In this document: piece by piece, positions 1 to 7,876 of the stretch
Position numbering within the stretch: the first letter of the stretch is position 1
Layout of the letters: each line of letters opens with the position of its first letter
From: Paenibacillus ferrarius
Lineage (GTDB): Bacteria; Bacillota; Bacilli; Paenibacillales; NBRC-103111
Reading direction: 5' to 3'
Length of the DNA: 44,741 bases
Assembly: GCF_002027705.1 (NCBI RefSeq)
Contig: NZ_MBTG01000043.1
Coordinates: 1-44,741 of the forward strand
Notes under the pieces: model-generated
Seen by the model: the letters and a program-made list of their open reading frames with translations, nothing else
What the model was told of the DNA's origin: nothing
The model's database searches: none
Position numbers and translations under genes: made by a program

Positions 1-53
1 CAATGTCATTAAGATAAGTTCAAAGACAAAATACGGAATAAAGATGAATCCGA

Positions 54-90
54 AAACGGCATGGGAAAAATCCCTGTGCCGTTTGTTTTT
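54..90. terminator. hairpin terminator inside the left end of the IS
   Basis: AAACGGCATGGGA pairs with TCCCTGTGCCGTTT around an A-rich loop and is followed on the plus strand by a T-run. It lies downstream of the transposase stop codon. The T-run orientation would mainly stop outside transcription from entering the element from the left. Confidence 0.6.
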
Positions 91-166
91 TATGCAAACA
101 AGGAAAAAAGCGCACAGCAAACAAACGGATGGAATATCCGCTAAAAAAATGGTCTTGTTAAACGAT

Positions 167-1489
167 TTATGCTACTCTGTAGACGAAGCTAACAGCTGAT
201 TTATAGCGGATTTTGCGCGTATTCTGCTGTCCTGGGCGGATGGGTCGAATCGGCAAAATGTTTTTGTGAATCAACGCTTCAACATCGGGCGGGGGTTCAT
301 CATCTTTTGAACGCAGGAAATATCTACAAACGTGAACGGCAACCGTGAAGTTGACTTGGTAGTGGTGCCGTTTATCCATTTGGGAAATGACGACGTGTGA
401 GGTCATCATTTCAGCGAAATTGTACATGATCATTCTTGCGAAAATCTCTTGGATGATGGACTCTTGTTTCTTTGCGTGAAAACTCGTCAATCCGACGGTG
501 TATTTCAACGCTCTGAAAGAGGTTTCAATGCCCCATCGCATGTTATAAATGGACTCCAGTTCATCGGGTGGGAAATCTGCGGCAGAAAGATTCGTGATGA
601 CAGTTTCATAGGCGCCACTTGGCAGGACGAAACGAACAACCCGAAAGGAAATCGGGTAATACAAGTTTTCATGCAAATCCAAAAAATCAAATGTTGACTT
701 GGAAGGGATGAACTTGTAAATCTCGGGATGAGCCTTGACCTCTTTGGTTTGTTTTTTTGTGAGTGTCAGATGAACTTCAATATCAAACGAACCGCTAGAG
801 GGCAAACGCAAGCCCGAAAGAATACCATTGGAATCCAAATCCTTTACCCGTATGACGTAGTTCCATCCTTTGCGCTCAATATGCGCGAAATTGTTGTAAC
901 TTTCATAGCCTCGATCGGAAATAACAATGATTTTACCTTTGATGGGGGAACGATCAACCATAGCTGCAAGTGCTCTTCCCTCGCTACTCAATCTTCGCGG
1001 CTGAACAATGGCATCCACGTAAAGTCTGTTGCAGAGGTCATAGGCTGCGTTCAAATGCAAAAGGTTGTAGCCTTTCGTGTTCGGTTGACTTTGAAAATAG
1101 GTGTCCGTGTTGGCAGGGTCCGTTGCGATATGTAAATCCGAACCGTCAATCGCAAGTAATCGATACCCGTGGTAGTCTTTGATATCCGTATGCGATTGAG
1201 TAAATTCGTGAAACAGGAATTCCACAGCAGACGGCAGGATTTTATTCCTCTGCTGAACAAAAGCAGAAGTGGTTGCGGTGTTTACATCATAGCCCTGCGA
1301 CTCCAAGAGTTCCTTATAGATGCTGTTACCGCCCATCGAGATCAGGAGTTGCATAACCGTTTCAAAGGGCAGCTTTTTCTTTCGGGTAAAATCTCTTTCG
1401 GGGTTTTTGACATATGGTGCGGGTAGCGCTGACATTTCTCGTATGAGAGATGTCAGCGTTTCTTTTAGCGAATTCGCGTACTCATTCAT
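167..1489 (-). CDS. IS4-family DDE transposase
   Basis: A 440-residue transposase that would cut and join DNA at the element ends. The catalytic signature is visible: first Asp in LLAIDGSDLHI, second Asp in VISDRGYE, and the C-terminal Y-(2)-R-(3)-E-(6)-K motif in YNMRWGIETSFRALK, which is diagnostic of the IS4 family. I place the start at 1489 because a GAGGAGG ribosome site lies eight bases upstream; an in-frame ATG at 1528 lacks such a site. The frame is intact, so the enzyme may be active. It fills the element defined by the inverted repeats and has no passenger gene. Confidence 0.92.
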   Translation of the reverse strand: MNEYANSLKETLTSLIREMSALPAPYVKNPERDFTRKKKLPFETVMQLLISMGGNSIYKELLESQGYDVNTATTSAFVQQRNKILPSAVEFLFHEFTQSHTDIKDYHGYRLLAIDGSDLHIATDPANTDTYFQSQPNTKGYNLLHLNAAYDLCNRLYVDAIVQPRRLSSEGRALAAMVDRSPIKGKIIVISDRGYESYNNFAHIERKGWNYVIRVKDLDSNGILSGLRLPSSGSFDIEVHLTLTKKQTKEVKAHPEIYKFIPSKSTFDFLDLHENLYYPISFRVVRFVLPSGAYETVITNLSAADFPPDELESIYNMRWGIETSFRALKYTVGLTSFHAKKQESIIQEIFARMIMYNFAEMMTSHVVISQMDKRHHYQVNFTVAVHVCRYFLRSKDDEPPPDVEALIHKNILPIRPIRPGQQNTRKIRYKSAVSFVYRVA

Positions 1490-1566
1490 TGGCGTAACCT
1501 CCTCGTTTTTCAAGGGGCTTCGCCACACACTTTCAACTGCTTGTCAAGTTCTTTTTTTCTTTTTCA

Positions 1567-1613
1567 TGCAAAAAAAGAGCGGGCTATCTTTTCAGATAAC
1601 CTGCTCTTTTTTT
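1567..1613. terminator. bidirectional hairpin terminator near the right end of the IS
   Basis: A 15-bp stem (AAAGAGCGGGCTATC with GATAACCTGCTCTTT, two wobble pairs) is flanked by A-runs and T-runs, so it can act in both directions. It lies upstream of the transposase start and probably blocks impinging transcription. Confidence 0.7.
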
Positions 1614-1787
1614 GATTTTAACCCTGCGCCTTAACTTAATGACATTGGGCTGTTGCCGGATTCTTTTTTTAAAAGTTCTGTCATATAGATGATTAATTTG
1701 TCATCAAAAAGAAATATAGAATTCATCTCTAGTTAACAAAACTTTCGTATAATAAAACTCGACCCCCTTTAAAATAGAATTACTTTA

Positions 1788-1820
1788 AGACCCTCGGCCC
1801 GTTGCCGTGGGTCTCTTTTT
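1788..1820 (+). terminator. rho-independent terminator outside the IS
   Basis: AGACCC...GGGTCT forms a stem with an inner CGG/CCG pairing, followed by TCTTTTT. It faces right with no complete gene to its left except the IS. It probably belonged to a gene now separated by the IS or lying outside the window. Confidence 0.6.
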
Positions 1821-1853
1821 GTGCAATGAGGACAAGGTGGCTGCCGGAGGGGC

Positions 1854-1898
1854 AAAAAAACCTCGCAAACCACTTAGCCAAGTGGAATTGGAGGCTCC
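1854..1898 (-). terminator. composite CCTC/CCACTT hairpin terminator (family member 1)
   Basis: An inner perfect stem CCACTT-agcc-AAGTGG lies inside an outer CCTC/GGAGG pairing, with a run of seven A on the left, meaning a T-run on the minus strand. It is suitably placed to end the lipoprotein transcript from 2128. The same nested design recurs at 12326-12369 and 24119-24166. Confidence 0.65.
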
Positions 1899-1918
1899 TA
1901 TGCACTTTATATGTCTGA

Positions 1919-2100
1919 AAGGGAACTGAGATCCGCTAAATGTGGATCAACAGAGGAAATCAGCAGTGAGAAGGAACTATGGTACGTTATTTGTTCAAAA
2001 AAACACGTTCCAAGGTGAAACGTAAGCAAATAGCGTACCGTAGTTCCGTTTGAACTGGAAATCAACCATTTTCAAGCAAATAACGTATCCTAGTTCCGTC
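1919..2100. repeat. palindromic intergenic repeat: two direct and two inverted copies
   Basis: Direct units with the core AAGGAACTNNGNTNCG(C/T)TA begin at 1919 and 1971 (52-bp spacing). Inverted copies ending in ...TAGTTCCGT follow at about 2027-2049 and 2077-2099. The two halves could fold into a long cruciform or RNA hairpin. The same family with the same arrangement occurs at 9759-10090. No gene overlaps it; short reading frames across it are artefacts. Confidence 0.8.
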
Positions 2101-2127
2101 TCACGCACAAAAGCTAGGTCGACTCGC

Positions 2128-2685
2128 TTATTTCTTCACTGCATCTGCAAGCACAAATTTGTCATTCACTTTTTTGGCTGTATAAGTAACGCCATCTTTG
2201 GTTGTAAAAGCAACCTGATCTTTGGTATTCGCGGCATCAAAAGTGATGTCTTGTTTCTGGGTGTTTAGCAAATTCCCAGGGAAGAACGGCGCTGTATTCG
2301 TGATGATAGCTCCATCTGCTTTTTGATCGGTCAAGTAATGGGTCGCTACTTTATCGGCCAATGCCGCATCGAAATAGCTGGACAGGAATTTTACGGCTTT
2401 CTCTTTGCTGTCCGCAGCTACGGGGTTAAGAATCAGCTTGCCGTCTTTGGACTTGGCTTCCGCGAAGAGGAAGTCGATTTTCTCTTGCGAGATTCTTGCA
2501 GCAATATAACCTTTCAAATTCAAAGCATCTTGACTCTCAGCCGTTGGCGTTGCTTGTGGCGCTGCCGTAGCGGCTGTTGTTGGTGCTGGGCTGGTTGCTG
2601 CTTGTTTCGGCTCGGAGGAGCATGCGGCTGCGGTTAGCATCATGGAAAGCAGGATCACGCCTGCTGTCGTTTTTTTCAATGTCAT
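2128..2685 (-). CDS. small lipoprotein of unknown function
   Basis: A 185-residue protein with a lipoprotein signal peptide (KK, hydrophobic stretch, then TAAAC with Cys22 as the lipid anchor; the Ala at -3 is not the preferred Leu). A low-complexity Ala/Thr/Pro linker (about 30-50) follows, then a globular part of about 130 residues. It would sit on the outer face of the membrane. The start has a good ribosome site (AAGGAGAG, ten bases upstream). I do not recognise the globular domain; residues 56-120 are Lys- and Ala-rich and helical in character, and the end looks beta-rich. It is a single gene, followed by the repeat at 1919-2100 and the terminator at 1854-1898. Confidence 0.75.
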   Translation of the reverse strand: MTLKKTTAGVILLSMMLTAAACSSEPKQAATSPAPTTAATAAPQATPTAESQDALNLKGYIAARISQEKIDFLFAEAKSKDGKLILNPVAADSKEKAVKFLSSYFDAALADKVATHYLTDQKADGAIITNTAPFFPGNLLNTQKQDITFDAANTKDQVAFTTKDGVTYTAKKVNDKFVLADAVKK

Positions 2686-3015
2686 AAAAGTTGATCTCTC
2701 CTTGAATTCGTGTATTTATTTGTAAATATGACCAGATTTAGATGTATATATCAACTAGCAAGATTTGAATATATCGCATATGAGCATTGAAATCAATGAT
2801 TTCAAAGAAAGTTCACATTCATGGAAAAGACTTCTGCATGTGCGGCAGAGGTCTATTTCTGATTCGATTTGCTGGAAACGTTGCAATTATTTTTTTGATT
2901 TTGTCGGGAATCCGACATTTTAACCTAGATTCATGTGATAATATATTTATAACACATCGGAATACTCGACATTAAATCATGTGATATGGGAATTAATAAA
3001 AAGGGGATTCATCCT
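2686..3015. promoter_or_regulatory. 330-bp intergenic region, upstream control region of the Crp-type gene
   Basis: No gene is supported here. Towards the Crp-type gene there are repeated motifs: GTCGGGAATCCGACATT (2903-2919) and the related CGGAATACTCGACATT (2958-2973), plus two direct copies of TCATGTGATA (2931-2940 and 2978-2987). The first of these starts a loose 25-bp palindrome, ATGTG...CACAT (2933-2957). TGTGA half-sites are typical of Crp-family proteins, so self-regulation is plausible. GATAAT at 2937-2942 could serve as a -10 element, with no convincing -35. Confidence 0.4.
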
Positions 3016-3681
3016 ATGGACCAATTCAATGAGCTTGCCGATTTGCAAGAGAAAGATCCAACCAAGGAAGTTATGATAGAGGCTTTCCGGAAACATGGGA
3101 CGCTGCAAAGCTATAAAAAAAATGAGTTTGTTTTTCAAGAAAATGATCAGCCGAGCGGTGCCTATTATGTGGAAGCGGGCTTAATCAAAATCTCCCAATC
3201 CTCGGAAGAAGGGCAGGGCATCACGTTGTTTCTTCGCTATGAGGGGGAAATCTTCGGAAATGCGGAAATTTTGACCCACATCCCACGGAAACGATATGCC
3301 AGATGCTTGGTAGACAGCCAACTTATTACGCTCGATGCCCGCAAGTTTCTTGAGCTGGCTAAGGAAAACGCGGAGTTTGCCTACTCGCTTGCGGTTCTTG
3401 GCGCGCGGCGGCTTTTGCAGACGCAGCAAATGGTCGAAACCTTGATCTGCCGCCCTGTCGCATGGCGTTTGGCGTGGTTTCTCTTGCAGCTTGGCAAACC
3501 AACGGATCAAGGCTTGGAGATTCAAGTGCCGCTGAGCCATGAAGAAATCTCTTACGTCATCGGATGCAGCCGGCAAACCGTAACAGAAACGCTGAACAAG
3601 TGGCGAGAGCAAGCGCTCATTGATTACTCGAAAAAGAAAATCGTGATCCTTCGTCCGAATCAATTTTTCGCTAGTGTGTAG
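3016..3681 (+). CDS. Crp/Fnr-family transcriptional regulator
   Basis: A 221-residue DNA-binding regulator: an N-terminal cyclic-nucleotide-binding-type beta barrel (about 20-130), a long dimer helix, and a C-terminal Crp-type winged helix whose recognition segment reads SHEEISYVIGCSRQTVTETL. I choose ATG at 3016 because AAGGGG lies nine bases upstream; an ATG 30 bases earlier has no such site. The few Cys residues are scattered and there is no cysteine cluster of the FNR iron-sulfur kind, so it is unlikely to sense oxygen by such a cluster. It lies 24 bp before the ABC transporter genes in the same direction and probably controls them. The effector is unknown. Confidence 0.88.
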   Translation: MDQFNELADLQEKDPTKEVMIEAFRKHGTLQSYKKNEFVFQENDQPSGAYYVEAGLIKISQSSEEGQGITLFLRYEGEIFGNAEILTHIPRKRYARCLVDSQLITLDARKFLELAKENAEFAYSLAVLGARRLLQTQQMVETLICRPVAWRLAWFLLQLGKPTDQGLEIQVPLSHEEISYVIGCSRQTVTETLNKWREQALIDYSKKKIVILRPNQFFASV

Positions 3682-3705
3682 ACATCGTCAGACAGGAGGT
3701 GACCC

Positions 3706-4545
3706 ATGATTGCTATCAACAAAGTGAGCAAAAGGTATACTCAGCGGAAAGGAAGCACCTATACAGCTTTGGACGAAGTCTCTTTGACTATACAAAAAGG
3801 GGAGTTCGTTTCCATCGTTGGCCCATCCGGATGCGGCAAGTCAACGTTGCTGAATTTAATTGCCGGCTTCGAGCAGGCAAGCAGCGGAAGCATTGCGGTG
3901 AATGGTCAGAAGCTGACTGGACCCGGAGCCGATCGCATTGTTGTTTTCCAAGAGCACGGCTTGTTTCCGTGGTTGACGGTGCTGGATAACGTAGCCTTTG
4001 GCTTGAAGCAAAAGGGCTTAGCGAAGAAAGCTCGCTATGACCTCGCGCTGGAACAAATTAAAGCGGTGCATTTAAGTAAATTTGTAGATCGTTATCCTCA
4101 TGAGCTCTCTGGGGGAATGAAACAAAGAGTAGCGATCGCCAGAGCGCTTGTGATGGATCCCGATATTCTTTTGATGGATGAGCCTTTTGCAGCTTTAGAT
4201 GAGCAAACGCGGATCATTTTACTCAAGGATTTGGAAGAAATATGGCTGAAAACGGGGAAAACGATACTATTCATTACGCACAACATTCGCGAAGCCGTCA
4301 TGTTATCGGATCGGGTTCTGGTTATGGCGACACAGCCCGGGAAAATCAAGAAGGAGTTTGCCGTGCAGGCGGCAAGACCTCATGAAATGGGCGATCCGCT
4401 GATACATGCGCTGGAGAACAAGATTATGGAAGCTCTGACCGACGAGCTCGAGAAGGTAGTCAGAGAGGAGCTTGGCTATGAATACAGCCTTAAGAAGAAC
4501 GCTATTTCTACTTCTTCTGCTGATCATATGGGAGTTGGGATTTAG
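3706..4545 (+). CDS. ssuB: ABC transporter ATPase, nitrate/sulfonate/taurine (SsuB/TauB) type
   Basis: The 279-residue energy-coupling ATPase of an importer. Walker A GPSGCGKS (39-46), ABC signature LSGGMKQR (134-141), Walker B ILLMDEPFAALD ending near 164 and the switch histidine in FITHN are all intact. It starts with AGGAGGTGA eight bases before ATG. The family couples ATP hydrolysis to import of sulfonates, taurine or nitrate through the adjacent permease. The last 68 bp overlap the permease gene, an unusually long overlap; the tail after about residue 255 looks unconserved and may be an extension. The substrate is inferred from the binding protein two genes downstream. Confidence 0.9.
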   Translation: MIAINKVSKRYTQRKGSTYTALDEVSLTIQKGEFVSIVGPSGCGKSTLLNLIAGFEQASSGSIAVNGQKLTGPGADRIVVFQEHGLFPWLTVLDNVAFGLKQKGLAKKARYDLALEQIKAVHLSKFVDRYPHELSGGMKQRVAIARALVMDPDILLMDEPFAALDEQTRIILLKDLEEIWLKTGKTILFITHNIREAVMLSDRVLVMATQPGKIKKEFAVQAARPHEMGDPLIHALENKIMEALTDELEKVVREELGYEYSLKKNAISTSSADHMGVGI

Positions 4546-5233
4546 AATATTTCAGTGGGGCTGGAAATTCCCTTCACCGCTGCAAACAGTGGAAGCCTTC
4601 TATGATGGATTGACACAGGGTCATCTCCTCGGCGCGATAGGAGCGAGCCTTCGCCGCCTGCTCATATCCTTTGCGATTTCGATCGGCATTGGGACGATAC
4701 TTGGCTATCTTTTCGCACGTTATCGGTATCTGGACGAGACTTTCGGCTTTGTGGTTGTTGCGCTTCAGACCGTTCCGAGCATTGCTTGGCTGCCATTTGC
4801 CATCATCTGGTTCGGGCTGAGCGATACGGCGGTTATCTTCATAACGACGATTGGCGCAACTTGGACGATGTCGATGGCCAGCCGAACGGGGATCATGAAT
4901 ATTTCGCCGATTCACCTGCGGGCAGCGCAAATGCTGGGAACAGGCAGCGGCTACCGGTTATTTTTTCAAGTGCAGCTGCCGGCGGCATTTCCGCATTGGA
5001 TCACGGGCATCCGTGTCGCCTGGGCTTTCGCTTGGCGGGCCCTTGTCGCCGGAGAGCTAATCGCCAAAGGCGTCGGCTTGGGGCAGATGCTTCAGGATGG
5101 ACGCGGTTTAGGAGACACGGCTACGATTCTATGTGTTGTCATTATTATTGCGGTCATTGGGACGATTTCAGACCATTTTTGCTTTAAACAGCTGGAGGAT
5201 CGTATTGTTCTTCGCTTTCAGTTAAAGAAATAA
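4478..5233 (+). CDS. ssuC: ABC transporter permease, SsuC type
   Basis: A 251-residue membrane protein with about six hydrophobic segments and the binding-protein-dependent transport loop: RAAQMLGTGSGYRLF followed by LPAAFPHWITGIRVAWAF contacts the ATPase. It forms the membrane channel of the importer. Start ATG 4478 has GAGAGGAG seven bases upstream; a TTG six bases earlier is too close to that site. It overlaps the ATPase gene by 68 bp and is followed 24 bp later by the binding protein, so translation is probably coupled. Confidence 0.88.
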   Translation: MNTALRRTLFLLLLLIIWELGFRIFQWGWKFPSPLQTVEAFYDGLTQGHLLGAIGASLRRLLISFAISIGIGTILGYLFARYRYLDETFGFVVVALQTVPSIAWLPFAIIWFGLSDTAVIFITTIGATWTMSMASRTGIMNISPIHLRAAQMLGTGSGYRLFFQVQLPAAFPHWITGIRVAWAFAWRALVAGELIAKGVGLGQMLQDGRGLGDTATILCVVIIIAVIGTISDHFCFKQLEDRIVLRFQLKK

Positions 5234-5257
5234 TAGGTTATTTAAGGGGGATTTTAG

Positions 5258-6292
5258 ATGAAAAGATGGGGTTGGGTCATGAGTTTGGCCATCATCAGCG
5301 GATTGGTTCTATCGGCATGCGGACAAAGCAAAGAAGCTGCGGTATCTACTAGTGCGGCCAATATAACTGTGAAAATCGGGATTTTGAAAAATGTGACGCA
5401 TGCGCCAGGGTTTATCGCGTTGCAAAATAACTACTTCCAGCAAGCCTTTGGTCCAAATGCCAAAATAGAAGTTACCTCTTTTGATAATGGGGCTGATTTT
5501 GCAACGGCGATGGCTACGGATCAGCTTGATCTTGGGTACGTAGGTCCGGGTCCGGTTATCAATCAATATTTGAAAAGCAAAAATATCCGAGTGATTTCTG
5601 GTGTGAACAACGGCGGAGCTGTTCTGGTCGCGAGGAAGGATGCAGGCATCCGAACCGTGAAGGACCTCGTCGGCAAAACGGTTGCTGTTGCGGCTAAAGG
5701 CGGAACCCCGGATCTCTCGCTTCGTTCGCTGCTTCAGCAAGAAGGCTTGAAGGTTTCCACCGATGCCTCCGGCGTGCAAATTGTAACACGTGCTCCCGCA
5801 GACACCTTGGTGGCGATTCGGCAGAAAGAAGTGGATGCTACTTTAATTGCCGAGCCGTGGGGCACGCAAATCATTCAAGAAGGAACGGGAACGATTCTAG
5901 TGGATTGGAATAAAATCCCGCCGAAGGATGGCAATTATCCGCTAACCATTCTCGTTGCCAATGATAAATTTCTGAAAGATCATCGTGATTTGGCGAAGAA
6001 GGCTGTGAAAGCCAACAAGCAAGGCATTGATTTCATTCAGCAAAATCCGGACAAAGCCTATGAATTAATCAGCAGCGAATTGAAGGTTCTGACAGGCAAA
6101 GGAATGGAGCCTGCGCTGATCAAAGCGGCAATCGATCATTTGAAGCTTACCCAGGATATCACGTTGGCAGATATTAATGAGCAGGCGAAGATCTCTTATG
6201 ATGCCGGCTATCTGAAAGTAAAAGCGGAGGAACTGGATTTCAGCAAATTTTTGGACACCTCGCTCTTGGATGAACTGAAGAAAGAAAAATAA
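5258..6292 (+). CDS. ssuA: Aliphatic sulfonate-type substrate-binding lipoprotein (SsuA family)
   Basis: A 344-residue solute receptor anchored to the outer face of the membrane: a lipoprotein signal ending in VLSAC (Cys21) and then a two-lobed NMT1/SsuA-type fold beginning IKVGI-like at about 37. The segments QLDLGYVGPGPVINQY, VAAKGGTPDLSLRSLL and ATLIAEPWGTQI are characteristic of sulfonate, nitrate and taurine receptors. AAGGGGG lies seven bases before ATG. It delivers ligand to the permease encoded upstream. Sulfonate is the most likely ligand class by family; nitrate, taurine or a sulfate ester cannot be excluded. Confidence 0.87.
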   Translation: MKRWGWVMSLAIISGLVLSACGQSKEAAVSTSAANITVKIGILKNVTHAPGFIALQNNYFQQAFGPNAKIEVTSFDNGADFATAMATDQLDLGYVGPGPVINQYLKSKNIRVISGVNNGGAVLVARKDAGIRTVKDLVGKTVAVAAKGGTPDLSLRSLLQQEGLKVSTDASGVQIVTRAPADTLVAIRQKEVDATLIAEPWGTQIIQEGTGTILVDWNKIPPKDGNYPLTILVANDKFLKDHRDLAKKAVKANKQGIDFIQQNPDKAYELISSELKVLTGKGMEPALIKAAIDHLKLTQDITLADINEQAKISYDAGYLKVKAEELDFSKFLDTSLLDELKKEK

Positions 6293-6333
6293 AGCAAGAC
6301 AAATAATTGTTCTGAACGAAGGAGGCTTTTCCC

Positions 6334-7251
6334 TTGTATTTACAACCACAAGAAAACCTTTTGCCTGATTTCCATGAGCAGATCAAAGCCGTGATACTTG
6401 GCACGGGTACACCAAGAGCCTTTTATGGAAGGGCCAAAGCAGGCGTCGCGATTCTTGCCGGAGATAAGACCTTTCTCTTCGATTGCGGCGGTGCGACGGT
6501 GGATCAATTGATTAAAGCGGGGATCATGCCACAGCGTATTTCTGACGTATTTTTCACCCATCATCATAGTGATCATAATTCCGGGTTTTTCGATGTATTT
6601 ATTACAAGCTGGCGTACGCATGTTATTGCGGATCGCGTTTTTGAGGGGCGTAAAGGACCTATGAACGTATATGGTCCCCAAACGACGGAAGCGATTATAG
6701 GTAAAATGAGGGATTCCTTCGACTTCGATGTGAACCTTCGAGTGAATTACAATTTCTCCGCCGAAGACGGGCAGGATATTGTCTATCACGAAAGCAATGA
6801 GGGCATCGTATATGAGCGGGACGGCGTGAAAATAACGGCTTTCGAAGTGGATCATCGACCTGTATATCCTGCCATCGCGTATAAAATTGAATACAACGGC
6901 AAGTCCGTTGTTATTTCAGGAGATACCATCCCGGTTGAGAATATGGTCACACATAGCCGTGGCATTGATTTGCTGATCCATGAATCTTACAACAAGTCAT
7001 GGCTCGACACACTGATTGCCAAGTTCCCAGAGCAAAAGGTCGGTCTCTCCAATCCGGCCAAGTATCACTCGACCACGCTGGAGGTAGCCGAGATAGCCCG
7101 GAAGGCTGGCGTCGCGCATCTGGTGCTGACTCACCATATCCCGGCCCCAGCAGCGAATGAAGAGGCAGAGGGGGCTTACATCGAAGGGATGAGTGACATC
7201 TACAAAGGTCCGATCACCATGGCCAGAGATTTAATGGCGTTTGATCTTTAA
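6334..7251 (+). CDS. Metallo-beta-lactamase-fold hydrolase, RNase Z/AtsA arylsulfatase-like
   Basis: A 305-residue cytoplasmic enzyme. The two-metal site is visible: THHHSDH (76-81), further ligands in SGDT and the C-terminal LTHHIPAP, with a typical GTGTP start near 23. The architecture resembles the AtsA-like arylsulfatase branch of the fold, which is also close to RNase Z. The start is TTG at 6334 with GGAGG eight bases upstream. It is the last gene of the transporter group, 41 bp after the binding protein, so a role in releasing sulfate from an imported sulfate ester is an inference. It overlaps the converging Sco gene by four bases. Other hydrolytic activities remain possible. Confidence 0.82.
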   Translation: MYLQPQENLLPDFHEQIKAVILGTGTPRAFYGRAKAGVAILAGDKTFLFDCGGATVDQLIKAGIMPQRISDVFFTHHHSDHNSGFFDVFITSWRTHVIADRVFEGRKGPMNVYGPQTTEAIIGKMRDSFDFDVNLRVNYNFSAEDGQDIVYHESNEGIVYERDGVKITAFEVDHRPVYPAIAYKIEYNGKSVVISGDTIPVENMVTHSRGIDLLIHESYNKSWLDTLIAKFPEQKVGLSNPAKYHSTTLEVAEIARKAGVAHLVLTHHIPAPAANEEAEGAYIEGMSDIYKGPITMARDLMAFDL

Positions 7252-7868
7252 CGCAGAAGCTGGCGGATAGATTTCTCAATCGTTTCGTTATCCATGCTTG
7301 CCCCCATTTCAAATATGCTGCGGATATATCCGTTCTGATCAATCAGAAACAAGGATTTGATCGAATGAGCAAATTGCCCATCCTTTTGCTTAACAGCCAT
7401 GATGCCATAATCATTGGTGGTTTGCAGAACCTGCTGCTCGCTTCCTCTGAGCAATTGCCATCCAGCTCCCTGATCAATGCCCAGCGCCTTAGCATATTTC
7501 TCCAGAGCTTCCGGTGTATCGCGCAGCGGGTCGAAAGTGATGCTTAGAAATTCAACCTTATCTCCGAATATCTTTTTTTCCTTGAGGTTATTTTGCATCA
7601 AAACCATGTTGGAAGTCGTCGCCGGGCAAATATCCACGCAATTGCCGAAAAAGAACTCTACGATCCTTACTTTTCCGCTGGAATCGCTTAATTGAACCGG
7701 CTCCCCCTTTAAGTTCTGGAGTGTGAACTCCGGAGCTTTTTTGATCATGGGCAGCGCTGTATCTTGCCGATACCATAGGACCAAGAATAGACCTACAAGA
7801 GCAAGTAAGGCGACAGCTGCGTAACGATAAACCATTTTTTTGGTATGTGTTTGTACGGACACCTTCAT
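7248..7868 (-). CDS. Sco1/SenC-type copper chaperone, membrane-anchored
   Basis: A 206-residue thioredoxin-fold protein with one N-terminal membrane segment (about 13-32) and the domain outside the cell membrane. The copper-binding residues of the family are present: CVDICP (Cys77, Cys81) and His168 in AHSIKS. Sco proteins help deliver copper to the CuA site of cytochrome c oxidase. The annotated ATG is only three bases from AAGGGGG; the GTG two codons later (7862) has better spacing and may be the true start. It follows the YtkA-like gene by eight bases, so the two are co-transcribed. Confidence 0.88.
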   Translation of the reverse strand: MKVSVQTHTKKMVYRYAAVALLALVGLFLVLWYRQDTALPMIKKAPEFTLQNLKGEPVQLSDSSGKVRIVEFFFGNCVDICPATTSNMVLMQNNLKEKKIFGDKVEFLSITFDPLRDTPEALEKYAKALGIDQGAGWQLLRGSEQQVLQTTNDYGIMAVKQKDGQFAHSIKSLFLIDQNGYIRSIFEMGASMDNETIEKSIRQLLR

Positions 7869-7876
7869 TAACCCCC

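Larger units (their letters stand above)
1..1650. mobile_element. IS4-family insertion sequence, left tip at the window edge
   Basis: The first bases, CAATGTCATTAAGATAAG, match the reverse complement of the right end near 1633-1650 (CAATGTCATTAAGTTAAG) with one mismatch. These are therefore terminal inverted repeats enclosing one transposase gene. The right end appears to include two more G residues (1649-1650), so the left tip probably lies a base or two before the window. Hairpins just inside both ends (54-90 and 1567-1613) fit the usual insulation of insertion sequences. The target duplication cannot be checked because the left flank is missing. Confidence 0.85.

Noticed and set aside
2933..2957. 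Canonical Crp or FNR operator before the Crp-type gene
   Set aside because: Half-sites ATGTG and CACAT are there but too far apart for the TGTGA-N6-TCACA arrangement, and TTGAT-N4-ATCAA is absent; kept only as a general regulatory region.
2787..2975. 62-codon frame before the Crp-type gene
   Set aside because: No ribosome site; overlaps the repeated regulatory motifs.
3181..3663. 160-codon minus-strand frame opposite the Crp-type gene
   Set aside because: Shadow of a clearly recognisable gene; no ribosome site.
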